Shown: positions 1-8,900 of the stretch, in pieces
How positions within the stretch are numbered: the first letter of the stretch is position 1
How the letters are laid out: each line of letters begins with the position of its first letter
Source: a virus
Length of the DNA: 31,689 nucleotides
Virus record (IMG/VR): IMGVR_UViG_3300006101_000044
Coordinates: 1 to 31,689 of that record
Direction: 5' to 3' (one strand)
Made by a program: the position numbers and the translations under genes
Notes under the pieces: model-generated
Told to the model about the DNA's origin: nothing
Database searches by the model: none
Seen by the model: the letters and a program-made list of their open reading frames with translations, nothing else

Positions 1-318
1 AATTCTAGTGTGACAGTTGGGACAACGGCTATTTCGTTGGGATCATCGGCCACAACGATTGCGGGGCTTGTATCGGTTACTAGCACCACGTTTGTGGGCG
101 CTTTAACCGGCAATGCAAGTAGCGCCACAACGGCCACAACGGCCACGAATGCAACAAATATAGCAATTACGGATAACACAAGCACTAACGCAACGTATTA
201 TCCCGTGTTTGTATCAAATTCAAGCGGAAATAATGCCGCCACAACATCATCAACAAAGTTAAAATATAACCCATCCACGGGTGCGTTGTATGTTTCCGCA
301 ATTTATATTGCGCCATAA
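1..318 (+). CDS. tail-fibre-like protein, C-terminal part (5' end outside window)
   Basis: The reading frame is open from base 1 and stops at 318, so the real start lies upstream of the window. About 105 residues are visible, very rich in Thr, Ser, Ala and Asn, with the repeated TATTATNATN type of sequence and a run ending in KYNPSTGALYVS. This composition is typical of phage tail-fibre shafts built from beta repeats; no catalytic motif is seen. It is followed after 9 bases by the S74-containing fibre gene, which begins with similar sequence, so the two probably belong to one adsorption apparatus. Function is inferred from composition and neighbourhood. Confidence 0.6.
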   Translation, partial: NSSVTVGTTAISLGSSATTIAGLVSVTSTTFVGALTGNASSATTATTATNATNIAITDNTSTNATYYPVFVSNSSGNNAATTSSTKLKYNPSTGALYVSAIYIAP

Positions 319-327
319 GGGGAAATC

Positions 328-1971
328 ATGGGAAATTTAGTATTTCAAGCGGCATCAGGCGGTCAGGTTGCACTAAGTGGCCCAAACACCGCAAGTAGCT
401 ATACGATTGCCGTGCCCGCCGTTTCTGGCACTTTTGTCACAACGGGTGACACTGGCACAGTTACGACAACCATGTTGGCAAGCACCACAGGATCGGGTGC
501 GGTTGTATTGGCCACTAGCCCCACATTGGTGACACCGGCATTAGGAACGCCATCTAGCGTTACATTGACAAACGCAACAGGATTGCCTATATCAACAGGA
601 TTAAGTGGCTTAACAACGAATGGCGTGGCCTACGCTACAAGTACAAGTGCTTTGGCTACTGGGTCTGCGTTGACTTTTAGTGGAGGCAATTTACTTTGTA
701 CTGGTGCAATAACATCTAATAATACTGTTACAGCGCAATTAGATGGTTCTGATTCAGCAGGTGCAGGTGCAGGTTTTAATCTATTTAATAGTGGCTTCTC
801 AAGAGGTTGGAGACAACAATTAAGTGCAAGTAATAACATAAACACTTATTATTTCAATGGTTCTTCTTATGTTTTATCCACAACTTTAAATACATCAGGC
901 AATCTAGGTATAGGTACAAGTAGTCCTAGTCAACCATTAGATGTAAATGGTGCTTCTAACATATTAAGTTACATTGGATTTAATAAAGGTGGAACACAAG
1001 CATATATTGGCAGAGCATCTGATTTAGTTGCAGGCGGTTATGCAACCAATGATGTTGGCATACAAACAGTAGGTAAGTTTGTTGTTGCTACTGGTGGTGG
1101 TACTGTTACCATGAATTTAGATAACAATGGCAACTTAGGATTAGGAGTTACTCCTAGTGCTTTGTCTTTAAGTGGATACAAAGAATTAGAAATAGGTTCG
1201 ATTGGTAATGGACTTCTTTCTGGCACTAATGATTTTATCTCAAAAACAAATGCCTATTACAACTCAGGGTGGAAGTACGCAACCTCTGGTTATCAAGCAT
1301 CTATTTACGAACAAAATGCTGGTCAGCATATTTGGCAAATTGCTAGTTCAGGCACAGCAAATAACGCTATATCCTTTACTTCAGCAATGACACTAGATAA
1401 TAGTGGAAGATTGTTGGTGGGGACTACAAGTGCTAATGGAAAATTGGCTGTGCTTGCTAGTGCTGATCCAGGAGGATTTAGTTTTAACACTTCACTCATC
1501 AACAAATGGTCTGGTGACACTTCTAAATTTGGTCTTTATATTGGTAAATACGATAATGACAACACAACATCGCAAAGATTTATTGGTTTTTCAATTAACA
1601 ACGATTTAACAGCTTGTGGTCAAATTAACGCAAATGGAGCTGGTGCTGCGGCTTTTGGTTCGTTTTCTGATGTTCGTTTAAAAGAAAACATTGTTGATTT
1701 GCCTTCGCAACTTTCAAACATCATGGCATTGCATCCAGTAGAGTTTGATTACATTGCATCTGAAGGTGGAGGTCATCAAACTGGTTTTGTGGCTCAAGAA
1801 ATTCAAAAAGTTTATCCTGATGCAGTTGGTGAGCGTAGTGATGGAATGCTAACAGTAACAGGTTGGAGTAAAACAGAAGCACGACTAGTCAAAGCCATTC
1901 AAGAACTCAACACCCTTGTCACAACCCAATCCGCTGAGATAGCGGCACTTAAACAGAAAGTAGGTATCTAA
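328..1971 (+). CDS. tail fibre/receptor-binding protein with C-terminal S74 chaperone domain
   Basis: A 547-residue fibre. Residues 1-115 are a Thr/Ala-rich shaft start, followed by beta-repeat sequence with recurring GNLGIG, GNLGLG and RLLVG motifs. From about residue 445 the peptidase S74 intramolecular chaperone domain begins: FSDVRLKENI carries the Ser and Lys expected to act in self-cleavage (Ser447, Lys452), followed by HPVEFDY, TGFVAQE and a final coiled coil (TQSAEIAALKQKVGI). In this family the chaperone trimerises the fibre and is then released by autoproteolysis. A GGGGAA ribosome-binding site precedes the ATG. Base composition turns visibly AT-rich after about base 690, suggesting that the receptor-binding part was exchanged. 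Confidence 0.88.
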   Translation: MGNLVFQAASGGQVALSGPNTASSYTIAVPAVSGTFVTTGDTGTVTTTMLASTTGSGAVVLATSPTLVTPALGTPSSVTLTNATGLPISTGLSGLTTNGVAYATSTSALATGSALTFSGGNLLCTGAITSNNTVTAQLDGSDSAGAGAGFNLFNSGFSRGWRQQLSASNNINTYYFNGSSYVLSTTLNTSGNLGIGTSSPSQPLDVNGASNILSYIGFNKGGTQAYIGRASDLVAGGYATNDVGIQTVGKFVVATGGGTVTMNLDNNGNLGLGVTPSALSLSGYKELEIGSIGNGLLSGTNDFISKTNAYYNSGWKYATSGYQASIYEQNAGQHIWQIASSGTANNAISFTSAMTLDNSGRLLVGTTSANGKLAVLASADPGGFSFNTSLINKWSGDTSKFGLYIGKYDNDNTTSQRFIGFSINNDLTACGQINANGAGAAAFGSFSDVRLKENIVDLPSQLSNIMALHPVEFDYIASEGGGHQTGFVAQEIQKVYPDAVGERSDGMLTVTGWSKTEARLVKAIQELNTLVTTQSAEIAALKQKVGI

Positions 1972-1972
1972 C

Positions 1973-2326
1973 ATGGCAAACACATACAACTGGATTGTGG
2001 AGCAGATGGACTGCTATCCCACATACGAATCACAAACAGACGTAGTCTTTACAGTCCACTGGCGTTGCAACGCAACATCAGACCAAACGCACGTTGTCAA
2101 TGGTCAGACTGTGCCTTATACAGCAACTATATACAGCACACAATCTTTGACCTACACCGCTGGGTCACCTTTCACCCCGTTTGCAAGCCTAACGCAACAA
2201 GATGTGCTTAATTGGATTTGGGGTGCGGGTGTATCAGAAACGGCAACACAGACCGCATTGGATGGCATGATTAACGCACAGATCAATCCTACTGTTGTTA
2301 CCCCTAAATTGCCTTGGGTGGCCTAA
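1973..2326 (+). CDS. small conserved phage protein, paralogue of next gene
   Basis: A 117-residue acidic protein of unknown function, with a central beta-rich part (TDVVFTVHWRC) and a C-terminal LTQQDVLNWIWG segment ending in LPWVA. It starts two bases after the tail-fibre stop and its stop overlaps the next start (TAATG). The next gene has the similar segment VTEQNVIDWI followed by a PPW motif, so the two look like diverged duplicates. Position behind the fibre suggests a virion or fibre-assembly role, but nothing in the sequence proves it. Confidence 0.72.
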   Translation: MANTYNWIVEQMDCYPTYESQTDVVFTVHWRCNATSDQTHVVNGQTVPYTATIYSTQSLTYTAGSPFTPFASLTQQDVLNWIWGAGVSETATQTALDGMINAQINPTVVTPKLPWVA

Positions 2327-2610
2327 TGGATTGGAAAATCTTAGACATTGAGCAAAAGGATGGCCAGATCACATCGGCCAAATACTATGTTACCAATGGC
2401 CAAGTGGATACAGAGGGTAATTGGTATTTCACCGAAAAGGGTGATATTCCTTTTGAGCAAGTGACGGAACAAAACGTGATTGATTGGATCAAATCGGCAT
2501 CTATGCTTGATGGAAAGAACATAATAGAATCACGGCTAGAGGAACAATCCAACCAACTTGTGAAAGCCGTTCCTCCTTGGCTTCCACAAACCTTTACACC
2601 AAATCTATGA
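2326..2610 (+). CDS. small conserved phage protein, paralogue of preceding gene
   Basis: A 94-residue protein starting at the ATG that overlaps the preceding stop; an in-frame start four codons earlier is possible but would overlap further. It contains SAKYYVTNGQ, then VTEQNVIDWI and a helical tail ending PPWLPQTFTPNL. It shares the Q-N/D-V-hydrophobic-N/D-W-I signature with its upstream neighbour but is shorter at the N-terminus. Function unknown; most likely structural or assembly-related by position. Confidence 0.7.
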   Translation: MDWKILDIEQKDGQITSAKYYVTNGQVDTEGNWYFTEKGDIPFEQVTEQNVIDWIKSASMLDGKNIIESRLEEQSNQLVKAVPPWLPQTFTPNL

Positions 2611-2765
2611 AACTAGAACTTTCAATCCCACAAGTAAACACGATTTTTGTTGCATTGCAACGTAATCAGGAACTAATTGCACAGACGATGGAAGAAATCC
2701 AACGCCAAGGCAATGAACAGCAACCCAAACCCGCCGATGATGGTCACGTTGTAGTGCCCGCATAA
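2607..2765 (+). CDS. hypothetical 52-residue helical protein
   Basis: Starts at an ATG overlapping the previous stop by four bases (ATGA). The 52 residues are a predicted helix with heptad-like hydrophobics (LELSIPQVNTIFVALQRNQ) and a Gln/Pro-rich tail (QQPKPADDGHVVVPA). Translational coupling and tight packing favour a real gene; no function is recognised. Confidence 0.6.
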   Translation: MKLELSIPQVNTIFVALQRNQELIAQTMEEIQRQGNEQQPKPADDGHVVVPA

Positions 2766-2766
2766 A

Positions 2767-3264
2767 ATGAAAACGCCAACACTTTTTCCTACGCAAGAAG
2801 AATTAAAGTCAAAATTTGATTATATTGACGGCAAACTTGTATGGAAAATTAAAACAAAAAGGGCCAATGTTGGCGATTTAGCTGGAACATTGCATCCTAA
2901 TGGTTATATGAGAACTGGATTAAATGGCCATTGTCATTTGAATCACAGATTAATTTTTATGTGGCATTATGGTTTTTTTCCTGAAATAGTTGACCACATT
3001 GATGGAAACAAATTAAACAATTCAATAGAAAATTTACGACCAGCAACACAAATTCAAAATCAACAAAATCAAAAAATACGCAAAGAAAACACATCAGGCT
3101 ATAAAAATGTTTCTTTGTGCCCACAAACAAAAAAATGGAAAGTTTCCATAAAATTAAATGGCAAAGATATAAGATTTGGTCGTTTTGACGATATTGAATT
3201 GGCAGATTTAGTAGCTCAAGAGGCTAGGGCTAAATATCATGGCGAATACGCAAGGAATCATTAA
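2767..3264 (+). CDS. free-standing HNH homing endonuclease with AP2-type DNA-binding domain
   Basis: A 165-residue protein. Residues 40-95 form an HNH_3-type nuclease core: LNHRLIFMWHYG (His60) followed by DHIDGNKLNNSIENLRPAT (His77, Asp79, Asn81/Asn89 as expected metal and active-site residues). Residues 109-160 resemble the AP2 DNA-binding fold (SGYKNVSLCPQTKKW, then FGRFDDIELADLVAQEA). This combination is common in free-standing phage homing endonucleases that cut intron-less or HEG-less alleles. It is wedged between two structural genes with 1 and 0 bases of spacing and is more AT-rich than its neighbours, consistent with later insertion. It might act in trans on the coat-gene introns, but nothing here links them directly. 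Confidence 0.88.
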   Translation: MKTPTLFPTQEELKSKFDYIDGKLVWKIKTKRANVGDLAGTLHPNGYMRTGLNGHCHLNHRLIFMWHYGFFPEIVDHIDGNKLNNSIENLRPATQIQNQQNQKIRKENTSGYKNVSLCPQTKKWKVSIKLNGKDIRFGRFDDIELADLVAQEARAKYHGEYARNH

Positions 3265-4239
3265 ATGGCCACTACCCCGATAGATATAATAACCTCATCA
3301 TTAAAAGACATTGGCGCATTGGCTGCTGGAGAAACTCCTACGCCTGAAGCTGCTCAAGATGCGTTCGTAATGATGCAACGCATGATTGACCAATGGTCTA
3401 ACGAGCAGATGATGGTGTTCTATAAGACAGAAATCATTTACACACTCACCCCAGGTCAAACCCAGTACACAATTGGCCCTGGCGGTGAGATCGGTGCAAC
3501 CTTTACAGGATCAATCACCAACAACATTCTCACAGTCACAGCCATCACCCAGGGCGCTATTAGCCTAGGAATGACCCTATCAGGCACAGGTGTCACAGCT
3601 GGGACTAAGATCACAGGATTCTTAACAGGCGCAGGCGGTAACGTTAACGAGTTGGGCACATATCAGCTCAACCTATCGCAAAACGTGGCTTCAACAACGA
3701 TTAACGCCTTTTATCAGCGCCCCCTCAGCATCAATTCGGCATTTGTACGCATCAACACCTCACAAAGTGGCGTACCCATCCTAAACGGCGGTCTAGACTA
3801 TCCCGTGGCCATTTTGAACGTAGAAGACTATGAAATGATTGGTCTTAAAACGTTAAACGGACCTTGGCCAAAAGCACTCTACTATCAACCAACCGAGACA
3901 CTAGGAAACATCTTTGTCTGGCCAAACCCAGCACAGGGTGAAATGCACATTTTTGCCGACACATTATTCAGCAAGTACACCACAATCAACGACACAATGC
4001 TACTGCCAGAAGGCTTTGAGAGCTGTCTAGAATGGTGTTTAGCTGAACGTTTAATGCCCCAGTATGGCAAAGCATCAGCCACGCAAATATCAATGATTAA
4101 CGCTTTTGCAGCGCAGGGCAAAAGCACGATCAAGCGCACAAACATGAAGCCTGTTCAGTCGGCTAGGTATTCTGATGCTTTGTTGATGAGCAGGGCAAAA
4201 GATGCCGGCTGGATCTTGTCCGGCGGCTTTTTTAGGTAA
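3265..4239 (+). CDS. P22 gp4-like head-tail adaptor/DNA stabilisation protein with inserted Ig-like domain
   Basis: A 324-residue protein. The N-terminus ([19 protein letters not shown], then [14 protein letters not shown]) and C-terminal half ([22 protein letters not shown]) match the gp4-type adaptor that closes the portal after packaging. P22 gp4 has 166 residues; much of the excess is an inserted beta domain at about residues 79-149 (3499-3711), between [10 protein letters not shown] and [13 protein letters not shown], which would be contiguous in an ordinary member. The same domain type appears twice in the gp10-like gene downstream. No clear RBS spacing because the HNH gene ends on the base before the ATG. 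Confidence 0.83.
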   Translation: MATTPIDIITSSLKDIGALAAGETPTPEAAQDAFVMMQRMIDQWSNEQMMVFYKTEIIYTLTPGQTQYTIGPGGEIGATFTGSITNNILTVTAITQGAISLGMTLSGTGVTAGTKITGFLTGAGGNVNELGTYQLNLSQNVASTTINAFYQRPLSINSAFVRINTSQSGVPILNGGLDYPVAILNVEDYEMIGLKTLNGPWPKALYYQPTETLGNIFVWPNPAQGEMHIFADTLFSKYTTINDTMLLPEGFESCLEWCLAERLMPQYGKASATQISMINAFAAQGKSTIKRTNMKPVQSARYSDALLMSRAKDAGWILSGGFFR

Positions 4240-4240
4240 A

Positions 4241-4873
4241 ATGTTTTACATTTATCAACACCACAAAGCAGACACCAACGATATTTTTTACGTTGGGAAG
4301 GGTAAGGACAAGCGTCTGAACTCTAAAAGAGGTCGCAATCAATATTGGCACAATGTTGTTGATAAGCATGGATTTGTTGCAAAGGTAATTGCAGACAATC
4401 TTGACGAAGAATTAGCATTTTTGTGTGAGATGGAGGCCATTGATCTTTACAAAAGAATCGGCATCCAACTTGTAAACGCAACAAATGGTGGTGAAGGTGC
4501 TTCAGGTTACAAACATACTGATGAGCATCGTGAAAAAATGAAGAATAATCTGTATTGGAGTTTTGCTAAAGAAAATGGTTTTAAAGGCAAAACCCATTCA
4601 GAAGAACAAAGAGAAAAGTGGAAAGAAACTCGCAAAGGCACACCTAGCCCAAGAAAAGGTGTAACTTTATCTAACGAAACAAAGCAAAAAATAAGTCAAG
4701 CTAGAACAGGAATGATTGTTAAAGCTAGACGAGTTTTGACTGACGAACAAGTTAAACAAATTAGAATTGAGCTTAAAACTGAAAGAATGGCAGTTCTTGC
4801 TAGAAAATACAATGTTGGCGAGACAACCATTAGCAGAATTCGAAATAACGAACGTTATCAGGATGTCACATAA
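4241..4873 (+). CDS. free-standing GIY-YIG homing endonuclease with NUMOD repeats and C-terminal HTH
   Basis: Starts at ATG 4241, one base after the upstream stop; 210 residues. The N-terminal domain begins FYIYQHH and continues [11 protein letters not shown], the GIY and YIG strands of the nuclease, with acidic residues downstream (EMEAIDLYK). The middle holds NUMOD3-like modules ([45 protein letters not shown]) and the C-terminus a helix-turn-helix ([26 protein letters not shown]). This is the architecture of I-TevI-like and SegA-type enzymes. It sits between the gp4-like and gp10-like genes and overlaps the latter start by one base. The longer frame beginning at 4202 lies in the upstream gene and is not needed. 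Confidence 0.88.
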   Translation: MFYIYQHHKADTNDIFYVGKGKDKRLNSKRGRNQYWHNVVDKHGFVAKVIADNLDEELAFLCEMEAIDLYKRIGIQLVNATNGGEGASGYKHTDEHREKMKNNLYWSFAKENGFKGKTHSEEQREKWKETRKGTPSPRKGVTLSNETKQKISQARTGMIVKARRVLTDEQVKQIRIELKTERMAVLARKYNVGETTISRIRNNERYQDVT

Positions 4874-6837
4874 TGCCAGATTTTAACTTTGTCGGAGCAA
4901 GTTACACCGCACCTAGCATTTACCAAGATGCTAGTGAGTGTATTAATTTTGTTCCAGAAGTTGATCCTACGCTACCCCAAGGTTCAAGGGGTGTTGTGGC
5001 GCTATACCCAACGCCAGGCTTAACCACGCAAGTCGTACTACCTGCTGGCGCAGAAGTTAGGGGTATGCGAACACTCTCAGGCGCTAGTCAAATGATCGCA
5101 GTCTGTGGGGCTTATGTTTACCTTTTATCCAGCACTCTATCGCCTACTATTGTTGGCATCTTAAACAGCTCTACAGGGCGTGTAGGCATTTCTGACAATG
5201 GCTTGTATGCTTATATTGTCGATGGGTCTTATCGCTACTCATGGCGTATTACGACCCCTACAACGGCTATATTTACAGGGGTTATTTCTGGCACTACTTT
5301 GACTGTTTCTAATATCCAAAGTGGCACGATTTCTATTGGTCAGGTTTTGTTTGGTGTGGGGGTTTCACAAGAAACAATCATTACAGGCGGTTCTGGGACT
5401 TCTTGGACTGTTAACATTTCTCAAACAGTCAGTTCAACCTTGATGAACAGTTCTAATACCCAGAGTTTTACTGGAGTGATTACGACTGGATCAACCAATG
5501 CTAATTTGGCCACAACTGCTACTTTGTATTTAGGGCAGACGATTCAAGGTACTGGCGTTCCTTTTGATACGATCATTACGGCCATCGTAACGCCCTCTGG
5601 TGGTAATAATAATTACACTTTGTCCAGCAATACTGCGGTCGGTTCTGAGACCATGTATGCGCTTAACTTTACAGTTATGCCCTCAACTGACGGGGCTTTT
5701 AGCGGTGCTAATTCGGTTGATATTATTGACAACTACTTTGTTTACAATAGGCCATCTAGTCAACAGTTTGGTTCATCAGACGCTTTAAGCCCAATATCTC
5801 AGCAATTATCGTTTGGTTCTAAGGATGGATCACCCGATAATCTAGTGGCTTTGATTGTTGACCATCGTGAAGTTTATTTGATGGGTGAAGCCAGTTCAGA
5901 GGTTTGGGTCGATGCGGGATTGTTTCCGTTCCCGTTCCAAAGGATACCTGGCACATCTACCCAACAAGGTATTGTGGCTCAATTCAGCGTTTCTAGGCTA
6001 GGTGACAGTTTTGCTTACCTTTCTAGAAACAATCGAGGTCAAGGTCAGGTCATGCAAATGGTCGGCTATATACCTCAAAGAATCTCTACCCACGCTGTGG
6101 AGAACACACTAGCAAACCAGTACATTTCGGATGCGATAGCGTGGACATATCAGCTAGAAGGGCATGAAGTCTATGTATTATCGTTTCCTACTCTTAACAT
6201 CACTTGGTGTTATGACGTTACCACTAAGCTATGGCACAAGTGGCTTTATTGCACCAACCAGAACGAATACCAGAGACACAGAGGAAACTGTTGCGCCGTA
6301 TTCCAAGGTATGGTTCTTGTGGGTGATTACGCCAACGGAAAGATATATGAGTTGGACAAACTCAACTACACCGATGACGGCCAGAACATCAGACGCTTAA
6401 GGCGTGCGCCTCACCTTGTGGCTGATTTCCAACGTCAGTATTTTGAGGAATTGCAGATACAGTTTCAGCCTGGCGTGGGTTTTACGGGTTTATCTAAAAA
6501 TCAAAACATCTTTTTACAGACCCCTTATTACATTACACCAACTGGGGTTTTGATTATTCCAGCCAATCAGACAGTTGTTTTAGGCACTCAGGGGGCTATC
6601 AGCCAGTCTACTGAAACAACGCTACCACAAGCCATGTTGAGGTGGTCAGATGATGGTGGGAGTACCTGGAGTAATGAACATTGGACTACAATAGGGCAAA
6701 CAGGAAAATATCAAAATCGCGCCATTTGGAGGCGTTTGGGACAGGCTAGGGACAGGGTATTTGAGGTCGTTGTGACTGATCCTGTGAATGCGGTGATTGT
6801 TTCTGCAAATCTTAAGGGTAGTGGGGGTGAGAATTGA
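4873..6837 (+). CDS. P22 gp10-like packaged-DNA stabilisation/tail hub protein with two inserted Ig-like domains
   Basis: A 654-residue protein of the phage stabilisation (P22 gp10) family: N-terminal [18 protein letters not shown], the variable beta-propeller-like middle, and a C-terminal part with [12 protein letters not shown] and [15 protein letters not shown] typical of this family. P22 gp10 has about 470 residues; the surplus includes two tandem beta domains at about residues 133-194 and 198-263 (5269-5454 and 5464-5661), starting [15 protein letters not shown] and [15 protein letters not shown]. They resemble the insert in the gp4-like protein. gp4 and gp10 products contact each other beneath the portal, so matching decorations on both are notable. 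Confidence 0.85.
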   Translation: MPDFNFVGASYTAPSIYQDASECINFVPEVDPTLPQGSRGVVALYPTPGLTTQVVLPAGAEVRGMRTLSGASQMIAVCGAYVYLLSSTLSPTIVGILNSSTGRVGISDNGLYAYIVDGSYRYSWRITTPTTAIFTGVISGTTLTVSNIQSGTISIGQVLFGVGVSQETIITGGSGTSWTVNISQTVSSTLMNSSNTQSFTGVITTGSTNANLATTATLYLGQTIQGTGVPFDTIITAIVTPSGGNNNYTLSSNTAVGSETMYALNFTVMPSTDGAFSGANSVDIIDNYFVYNRPSSQQFGSSDALSPISQQLSFGSKDGSPDNLVALIVDHREVYLMGEASSEVWVDAGLFPFPFQRIPGTSTQQGIVAQFSVSRLGDSFAYLSRNNRGQGQVMQMVGYIPQRISTHAVENTLANQYISDAIAWTYQLEGHEVYVLSFPTLNITWCYDVTTKLWHKWLYCTNQNEYQRHRGNCCAVFQGMVLVGDYANGKIYELDKLNYTDDGQNIRRLRRAPHLVADFQRQYFEELQIQFQPGVGFTGLSKNQNIFLQTPYYITPTGVLIIPANQTVVLGTQGAISQSTETTLPQAMLRWSDDGGSTWSNEHWTTIGQTGKYQNRAIWRRLGQARDRVFEVVVTDPVNAVIVSANLKGSGGEN

Positions 6838-7067
6838 GTATTCCAACAAATACAACACAGATTCAGCCTTATCCACAAGCGGAATTTTTGGATAAAACGA
6901 CTAATCGGCCTACCAGGGCATGGCAACAGTTCTTTTTGAATTTGTTGAACTTCTCCTCGGCTACCACGGCAACGACTGGATCGGCAACGTTACCAGCCAA
7001 CCCTGTGGGGTTTATCAACATAACTGTGAATGGGGCGCATTACAAAGTGCCATATTACAATGTATGA
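6834..7067 (+). CDS. hypothetical small virion-cluster protein (TTG start)
   Basis: A 77-residue protein that probably starts at TTG 6834, which overlaps the upstream stop and follows a strong purine-rich site (GGGGGTGAG). The first clear residues are [17 protein letters not shown], then [14 protein letters not shown], a segment often seen in small proteins next to tail genes, and a beta-rich end ([19 protein letters not shown]). Function unknown; a minor tail or fibre-linker protein is plausible from its place between the gp10-like and ejection genes. Confidence 0.62.
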   Translation: MSIPTNTTQIQPYPQAEFLDKTTNRPTRAWQQFFLNLLNFSSATTATTGSATLPANPVGFINITVNGAHYKVPYYNV

Positions 7068-7076
7068 GGGGAAGTA

Positions 7077-8891
7077 ATGGATTTAACAACAGTCAATAAT
7101 GCGGTTTCAGACGCACTAGCGGGGCTACCTGCGGGCACTAGCGACTTCATTAATGCCAACATTGGCACTCCTCAAGGTCAACAGGCTATTTTGCAAGCGG
7201 CTGCGTCTATTGGAATTACAGACCCAGCACAAATCGCAAGCATTGTCAGTTCAGCGACTGGCCAAAATATCACGCCCGCACAAGTGCAAGCCGTTGCTCA
7301 ACCTGCTGCACCCAGAAAAATAGCAACACAACCACAGGCTGCACCAGCTCCAAGCGGTACATCACTTTCTAACATTGCTACACCTCAGTTTGTTTCTTCA
7401 CCCGCATCAGGCGCGGTAGGAACAAGTTACGGCCAAGCAGCACCTACACAGATCAGCACAGCACAACAAGCCAATCCTGAACTTTCCTCGGCTTTGTTAA
7501 ACGGCACGGCAGCGGTTAATTACGATGCTGACACAGGCACTTATAACCTGATCAACACCCAAACTGGATCACCCATAGCGGGGAATTATCAAGTCCAAGT
7601 CGGCACTAATGGCGTTGGTATCAATATTCCTAGTGGCAATGGGATGATTCAAGTTGCTGTCCAACCTAACGGAAACGGCACAATTCCTCCCGTCACAGCA
7701 TCAAACGTATTAAATGTTGGTACAAACGCAGGAGCAGGTGGATTTGCGGGCGGTATCAATACTTTGGCTAACGCAGCTGCGCCTGGCATTGCTATGGTTG
7801 CTGGGGCTAATTTACTTGGTGCTTTGGGCGCACCAGCAGGTACAGACTTACTAGGTCAATCCGTAGGAGCTGGAGCTGTTGGTAGTGGGACATTAGATAC
7901 TGCAATTCCATCTTTAGCGGCAGGTGGTGGTACTTTGGCGAATCTAGCACCTGGCGCACCATCGGCCTTGGCAGCGGGCACAACCGCAGCAGGAACAGAT
8001 TTATTAGGCCAATCAGTTGGCGCTGGTGCGATTGGTTCTGGATTAGCAGATACGGCAGTTGCACCATTAGCAGCGGGCACGGCAGCAGGAACTTTGGCAA
8101 GCACCGCAGCACCTGCAGCAGCAGGAACGGCAGCAGGAACGGCAGCGGGCACGGCCGCAGGTACAGCAGCAGGAACAGGTGCGGCTACAGGCGCAGCAAC
8201 TGGAGCAGCTGCCACAAACGCTTTAGGATTAACTCCAGTTCAAACTGCTTTGGCTGGAAGCGCATTGGCTTCCACACTTGGGTCAATGAATACGAGTAAT
8301 GCAATTTCTAACGCTGCTAACACACAAGCAGGAGCTGCAACAAACGCACAAAATGTCTTAGGTAATTTTTATAGTCAATATGCTGCTGCTCAACAGCCAT
8401 TCCAAAACCTTGGAACACCCGCAGCGCAGGATATTACTAATAATCTACCTTATTTCCAGAATCAGTTTAATAACCAAGACTTAAACGCTCAATTAGCACC
8501 GAATTATCAATTCCAACTACAACAAGGATTAGGCCAAGCACAAAACGCTGCCAATGTAGGCGGTGGATTGTTGTCTGGTAATACTTTACAAGGTTTGAAT
8601 ACTTACGCACAGAATTACGCCCAAGGCGCATACCAAAATGCGTTTACTAATTACCAAAATCAGCGCAATAACATCTATAACAATCTATCAGGTGTAGCTG
8701 GAATTGGTCAAAACGCATTAGGACAAATTGGTCAAGTTGGGGCTGGATTGGCCAACACTTATGGAAACATTACAACTGGTTTGGCTGCTTCTCAGGCTGG
8801 AGCACAAACAGCACAAGCAGTTAATCAAAGTAATTTATTAAGCAATTTGGCCAATACTGCCGTTGTTGGTTCATTAATCAAACCCGCATAA
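7077..8891 (+). CDS. probable DNA transfer/ejection protein, Ala-Gly-Thr rich
   Basis: A 604-residue low-complexity protein. Residues 1-100 are helical, the middle (about 215-385) is Ala/Gly/Thr-rich with internal repeats, and the C-terminal 170 residues (LAPNYQFQLQQGLGQAQNAA, LLSGNTLQGLNTYAQNYA, YQNQRNNIYNNLSGVAGIG) match the pattern of phage DNA-transfer proteins that are packaged in the head and ejected into the cell envelope with the genome. Position directly after the gp4/gp10-like genes is as in P22-type phages (gp7, gp20, gp16). A GAGGGGA site precedes the ATG. The long opposite-strand frame inside the Ala repeats is a composition artefact. Confidence 0.75.
   Translation: MDLTTVNNAVSDALAGLPAGTSDFINANIGTPQGQQAILQAAASIGITDPAQIASIVSSATGQNITPAQVQAVAQPAAPRKIATQPQAAPAPSGTSLSNIATPQFVSSPASGAVGTSYGQAAPTQISTAQQANPELSSALLNGTAAVNYDADTGTYNLINTQTGSPIAGNYQVQVGTNGVGINIPSGNGMIQVAVQPNGNGTIPPVTASNVLNVGTNAGAGGFAGGINTLANAAAPGIAMVAGANLLGALGAPAGTDLLGQSVGAGAVGSGTLDTAIPSLAAGGGTLANLAPGAPSALAAGTTAAGTDLLGQSVGAGAIGSGLADTAVAPLAAGTAAGTLASTAAPAAAGTAAGTAAGTAAGTAAGTGAATGAATGAAATNALGLTPVQTALAGSALASTLGSMNTSNAISNAANTQAGAATNAQNVLGNFYSQYAAAQQPFQNLGTPAAQDITNNLPYFQNQFNNQDLNAQLAPNYQFQLQQGLGQAQNAANVGGGLLSGNTLQGLNTYAQNYAQGAYQNAFTNYQNQRNNIYNNLSGVAGIGQNALGQIGQVGAGLANTYGNITTGLAASQAGAQTAQAVNQSNLLSNLANTAVVGSLIKPA
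7839..8210 (+). repeat. internal protein repeats in the ejection protein gene
   Basis: Two copies of a segment encoding GTDLLGQSVGAGA(V/I)GSG start at 7839 and 7992, 153 bases (51 codons) apart. The protein is almost identical in both while many third codon positions differ. Downstream, about 8113-8210, the four-residue unit AAGT repeats about five times in tandem, followed by two GAAT units. Confidence 0.8.
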
Positions 8892-8900
8892 GGATAGATC

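Noticed and set aside
4202-4240. extended N-terminus of the GIY-YIG endonuclease
   Set aside because: The added 13 residues lie in the gp4-like gene; the ATG at 4241 starts right at the GIY strand.
7856-8215. 119-codon leftward frame rich in Ala, Val and Pro
   Set aside because: Mirror of the AAGT repeats in the ejection gene; no RBS and composition artefact.
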